Assembly: GCA_030629295.1 (NCBI GenBank)
Contig: DAOVPH010000099.1
Location: forward strand, 1-6,213
Reading direction: 5' to 3'
DNA from: Candidatus Latescibacterota bacterium
GTDB taxonomy: Bacteria; Latescibacterota; MVCY01
Length of the DNA stretch: 6,213 nt
Shown here one piece after another: positions 5,183 through 6,213 of the stretch. Each line of letters starts with the position of its first letter. Within the stretch, counting starts at the first letter, position 1. Both the position numbers and the translations under genes were made by a program. Under the pieces are notes generated by a model that worked only from the letters and a program-made list of their open reading frames with translations, did not search any database and was not told the DNA's origin.

Positions 5183-5977
5183 ATGTCAGTAATCACCCTC
5201 ACCACCGATTTTGGAACCAAAGATAATTATGTGGGCGTAATGAAAGGTGTTATCTTAGGAATCAATCCCTCAGTGTGCTTAGTGGATATCACTCATGAAA
5301 TTGCGCCCCAGCAGGTTAGGGAGGCAGCTTTTCTCCTTCTGAGCTCCTACCGCTGGTTTCCTTCTGGCACAGTCCATTTAGTGGTGGTCGACCCCGGAGT
5401 GGGTGGCAAAAGAAATCCGATAATAGTGGAGACAGAGAGGCATCTGTTTGTCGGGCCGGATAACGGGGTGTTCAGTCTCATCTACGAAAGAGAACAGGAG
5501 TTCCGGGTGTTCAAGATCTCCAATCCCCAATTCTTGTTGCCGAAAGTGAGCAATACCTTTCACGGACGGGATATATTTGCCCCCGCTGCGGCCTATCTTT
5601 CTAAGGGGACACCCCCTTCACGGCTTGGGGAACAGATAAATCGCTATGTGCGTTTCCCCTTCACCGGGCCTGAGATAAGAGAGGATGTCCTGGAGGGCGA
5701 GATCATCCACATAGACCGTTTCGGCAGCCTGGTAACTAATATCTCTGAGGAGACCTGGAAAGGATTTGTGAGCAGAGATAAACAGGAGTTTCAAATTATT
5801 ATTAAAGACAAAATCCTAAATCGGATCTGCCATACATATTCCGATGTTCCCCAGGGGGAATTGTTGGTAGTAATTGGAAGCTCGGGCTTTCTGGATATTT
5901 CAGCCAACTGTGCCAGTGCGGCAGAGATGCTTTCTGCTAAGCCCGGGGAAACAGTTCGAGTAAAACGGAGTCCTTAA
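5183..5977 (+). CDS. SAM hydrolase (DUF62, S-adenosyl-L-methionine hydroxide adenosyltransferase)
   Basis: A cytoplasmic enzyme that splits S-adenosylmethionine with water into adenosine and methionine, related to the fluorinase/chlorinase fold. The 264 residues match the family length. Seen motifs: ITLTTDFGTKDNYVGVMKG (4-22), VDITHEI (34-40), VVVDPGVGGKR (67-77), FVGPDNGVFS (89-98), TFHGRDIFAPAAAYL (125-139) and GSSGFLDIS (232-240). The Asp-Arg-His set that activates water in this family is present as Asp70, Arg77 and His127. The usual FGN motif before TNI reads FGS here (180-182). GGAGG upstream fixes the ATG; the family's conserved N-terminus begins right after it. The rnfC GTG starts directly after the TAA, so the two are probably translated together. 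The physiological role of this family is poorly known. Confidence 0.92.
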   Translation: MSVITLTTDFGTKDNYVGVMKGVILGINPSVCLVDITHEIAPQQVREAAFLLLSSYRWFPSGTVHLVVVDPGVGGKRNPIIVETERHLFVGPDNGVFSLIYEREQEFRVFKISNPQFLLPKVSNTFHGRDIFAPAAAYLSKGTPPSRLGEQINRYVRFPFTGPEIREDVLEGEIIHIDRFGSLVTNISEETWKGFVSRDKQEFQIIIKDKILNRICHTYSDVPQGELLVVIGSSGFLDISANCASAAEMLSAKPGETVRVKRSP

Positions 5978-6213
5978 GTGGCCAAACAGAGAAGTTTCAG
6001 CGGAGGGGTACATCCTTTCGCTTTCAAAGAGCCAACAGCCGGGAAGGCTATAGTGCGAGTACCTCTTCCCCAGAGAGTATTCATTCCTCTTCAGCAGCAT
6101 ACCGGGGCTCCAGCCAAGGCTTTGGTGAAAAAGGGAGATACAGTCAAGACCGGTCAAGTGATAGGGGAGGCCTCGGGATTTATCTCCTTGCCGGTTCACG
6201 CCTCTATTTCCGG
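5978..6213 (+). CDS. rnfC: RnfC, Rnf electron transport complex subunit C (partial, 3' end missing)
   Basis: RnfC is the peripheral NADH/FMN- and iron-sulfur-binding subunit of the membrane Rnf complex, which couples ferredoxin:NAD+ electron transfer to Na+ or H+ movement. Only the first 78 codons are visible. They carry the diagnostic RnfC N-terminus: FSGGVHPFAFKE (residues 7-18), PLPQRVFIPLQQHTGAPAKA (33-52), VKKGDTVKTGQVIGEA (54-69) and GFISLPVHASISG (70-82 region, to the window edge). This segment is the biotinyl-lipoyl-like domain that precedes the flavin and [4Fe-4S] domains. The start is GTG at 5978, immediately after the preceding TAA, with CGGAG at 5966-5970 as the ribosome binding site. 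Other rnf genes are expected downstream. The GGVHP motif separates it from NqrA. Confidence 0.92.
   Translation, partial: MAKQRSFSGGVHPFAFKEPTAGKAIVRVPLPQRVFIPLQQHTGAPAKALVKKGDTVKTGQVIGEASGFISLPVHASIS

Noticed and set aside
5900..6199. 99-residue - strand reading frame opposite rnfC
   Set aside because: The + strand encodes unmistakable RnfC and DUF62 motifs; the antisense product has no recognisable features.

Overview
The window is a bacterial chromosomal segment of moderate G+C, with every supported gene on the + strand. It holds five complete genes and two partial ones. Housekeeping genes flank two secreted peptidase genes. The two peptidases both end in a C-terminal domain of the FlgD-Ig / type IX secretion (T9SS) sorting type, beginning with Y-P-N-P. 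Together with a Rnf complex gene, this suggests an anaerobic member of the FCB superphylum or a related candidate phylum (WOR-3, TA06 or Zixibacteria-like). That placement is inferred from domain architecture only; no taxonomic marker is present.

Layout. Positions 1-1487 hold a tight cluster: the 3' end of tsaE (tRNA t6A synthesis), a DUF523 protein related to the TudS iron-sulfur desulfidases (overlapping tsaE by 56 bp), and mazG (NTP pyrophosphohydrolase, 2 bp downstream). Positions 1488-1666 hold a possible weak terminator, a GNRA-capped hairpin and a near-consensus sigma-70 promoter (TTGACA, 17 bp, TATATT) flanked by TTTCGC motifs. This promoter should drive 1667-5037, a two-gene operon for a gingipain-like (C25/clan CD) cysteine peptidase with a His/Cys dyad and an M28 zinc peptidase with CARDB and sorting domains. 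The stop of the first overlaps a possible start of the second. Positions 5038-5182 hold a dispersed palindromic repeat of the type whose spurious translation reads NPPPFEKG..GGF, next to a 12-bp direct repeat. Positions 5183-6213 hold a SAM hydrolase (DUF62) gene and, immediately after its stop, the 5' end of rnfC.

Working together: the first three genes look like RNA-modification and nucleotide-sanitation functions. The middle pair looks like a co-expressed extracellular protein-degradation unit, an endopeptidase plus an aminopeptidase, both probably exported by Sec and then sorted by the same C-terminal signal. The last two are likely co-translated, but their functional link is not obvious. 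The most notable observation is that the M28 peptidase has Asp at the position of the conserved fifth zinc ligand His. I saw no CRISPR array, tRNA, rRNA, transposase or phage gene.
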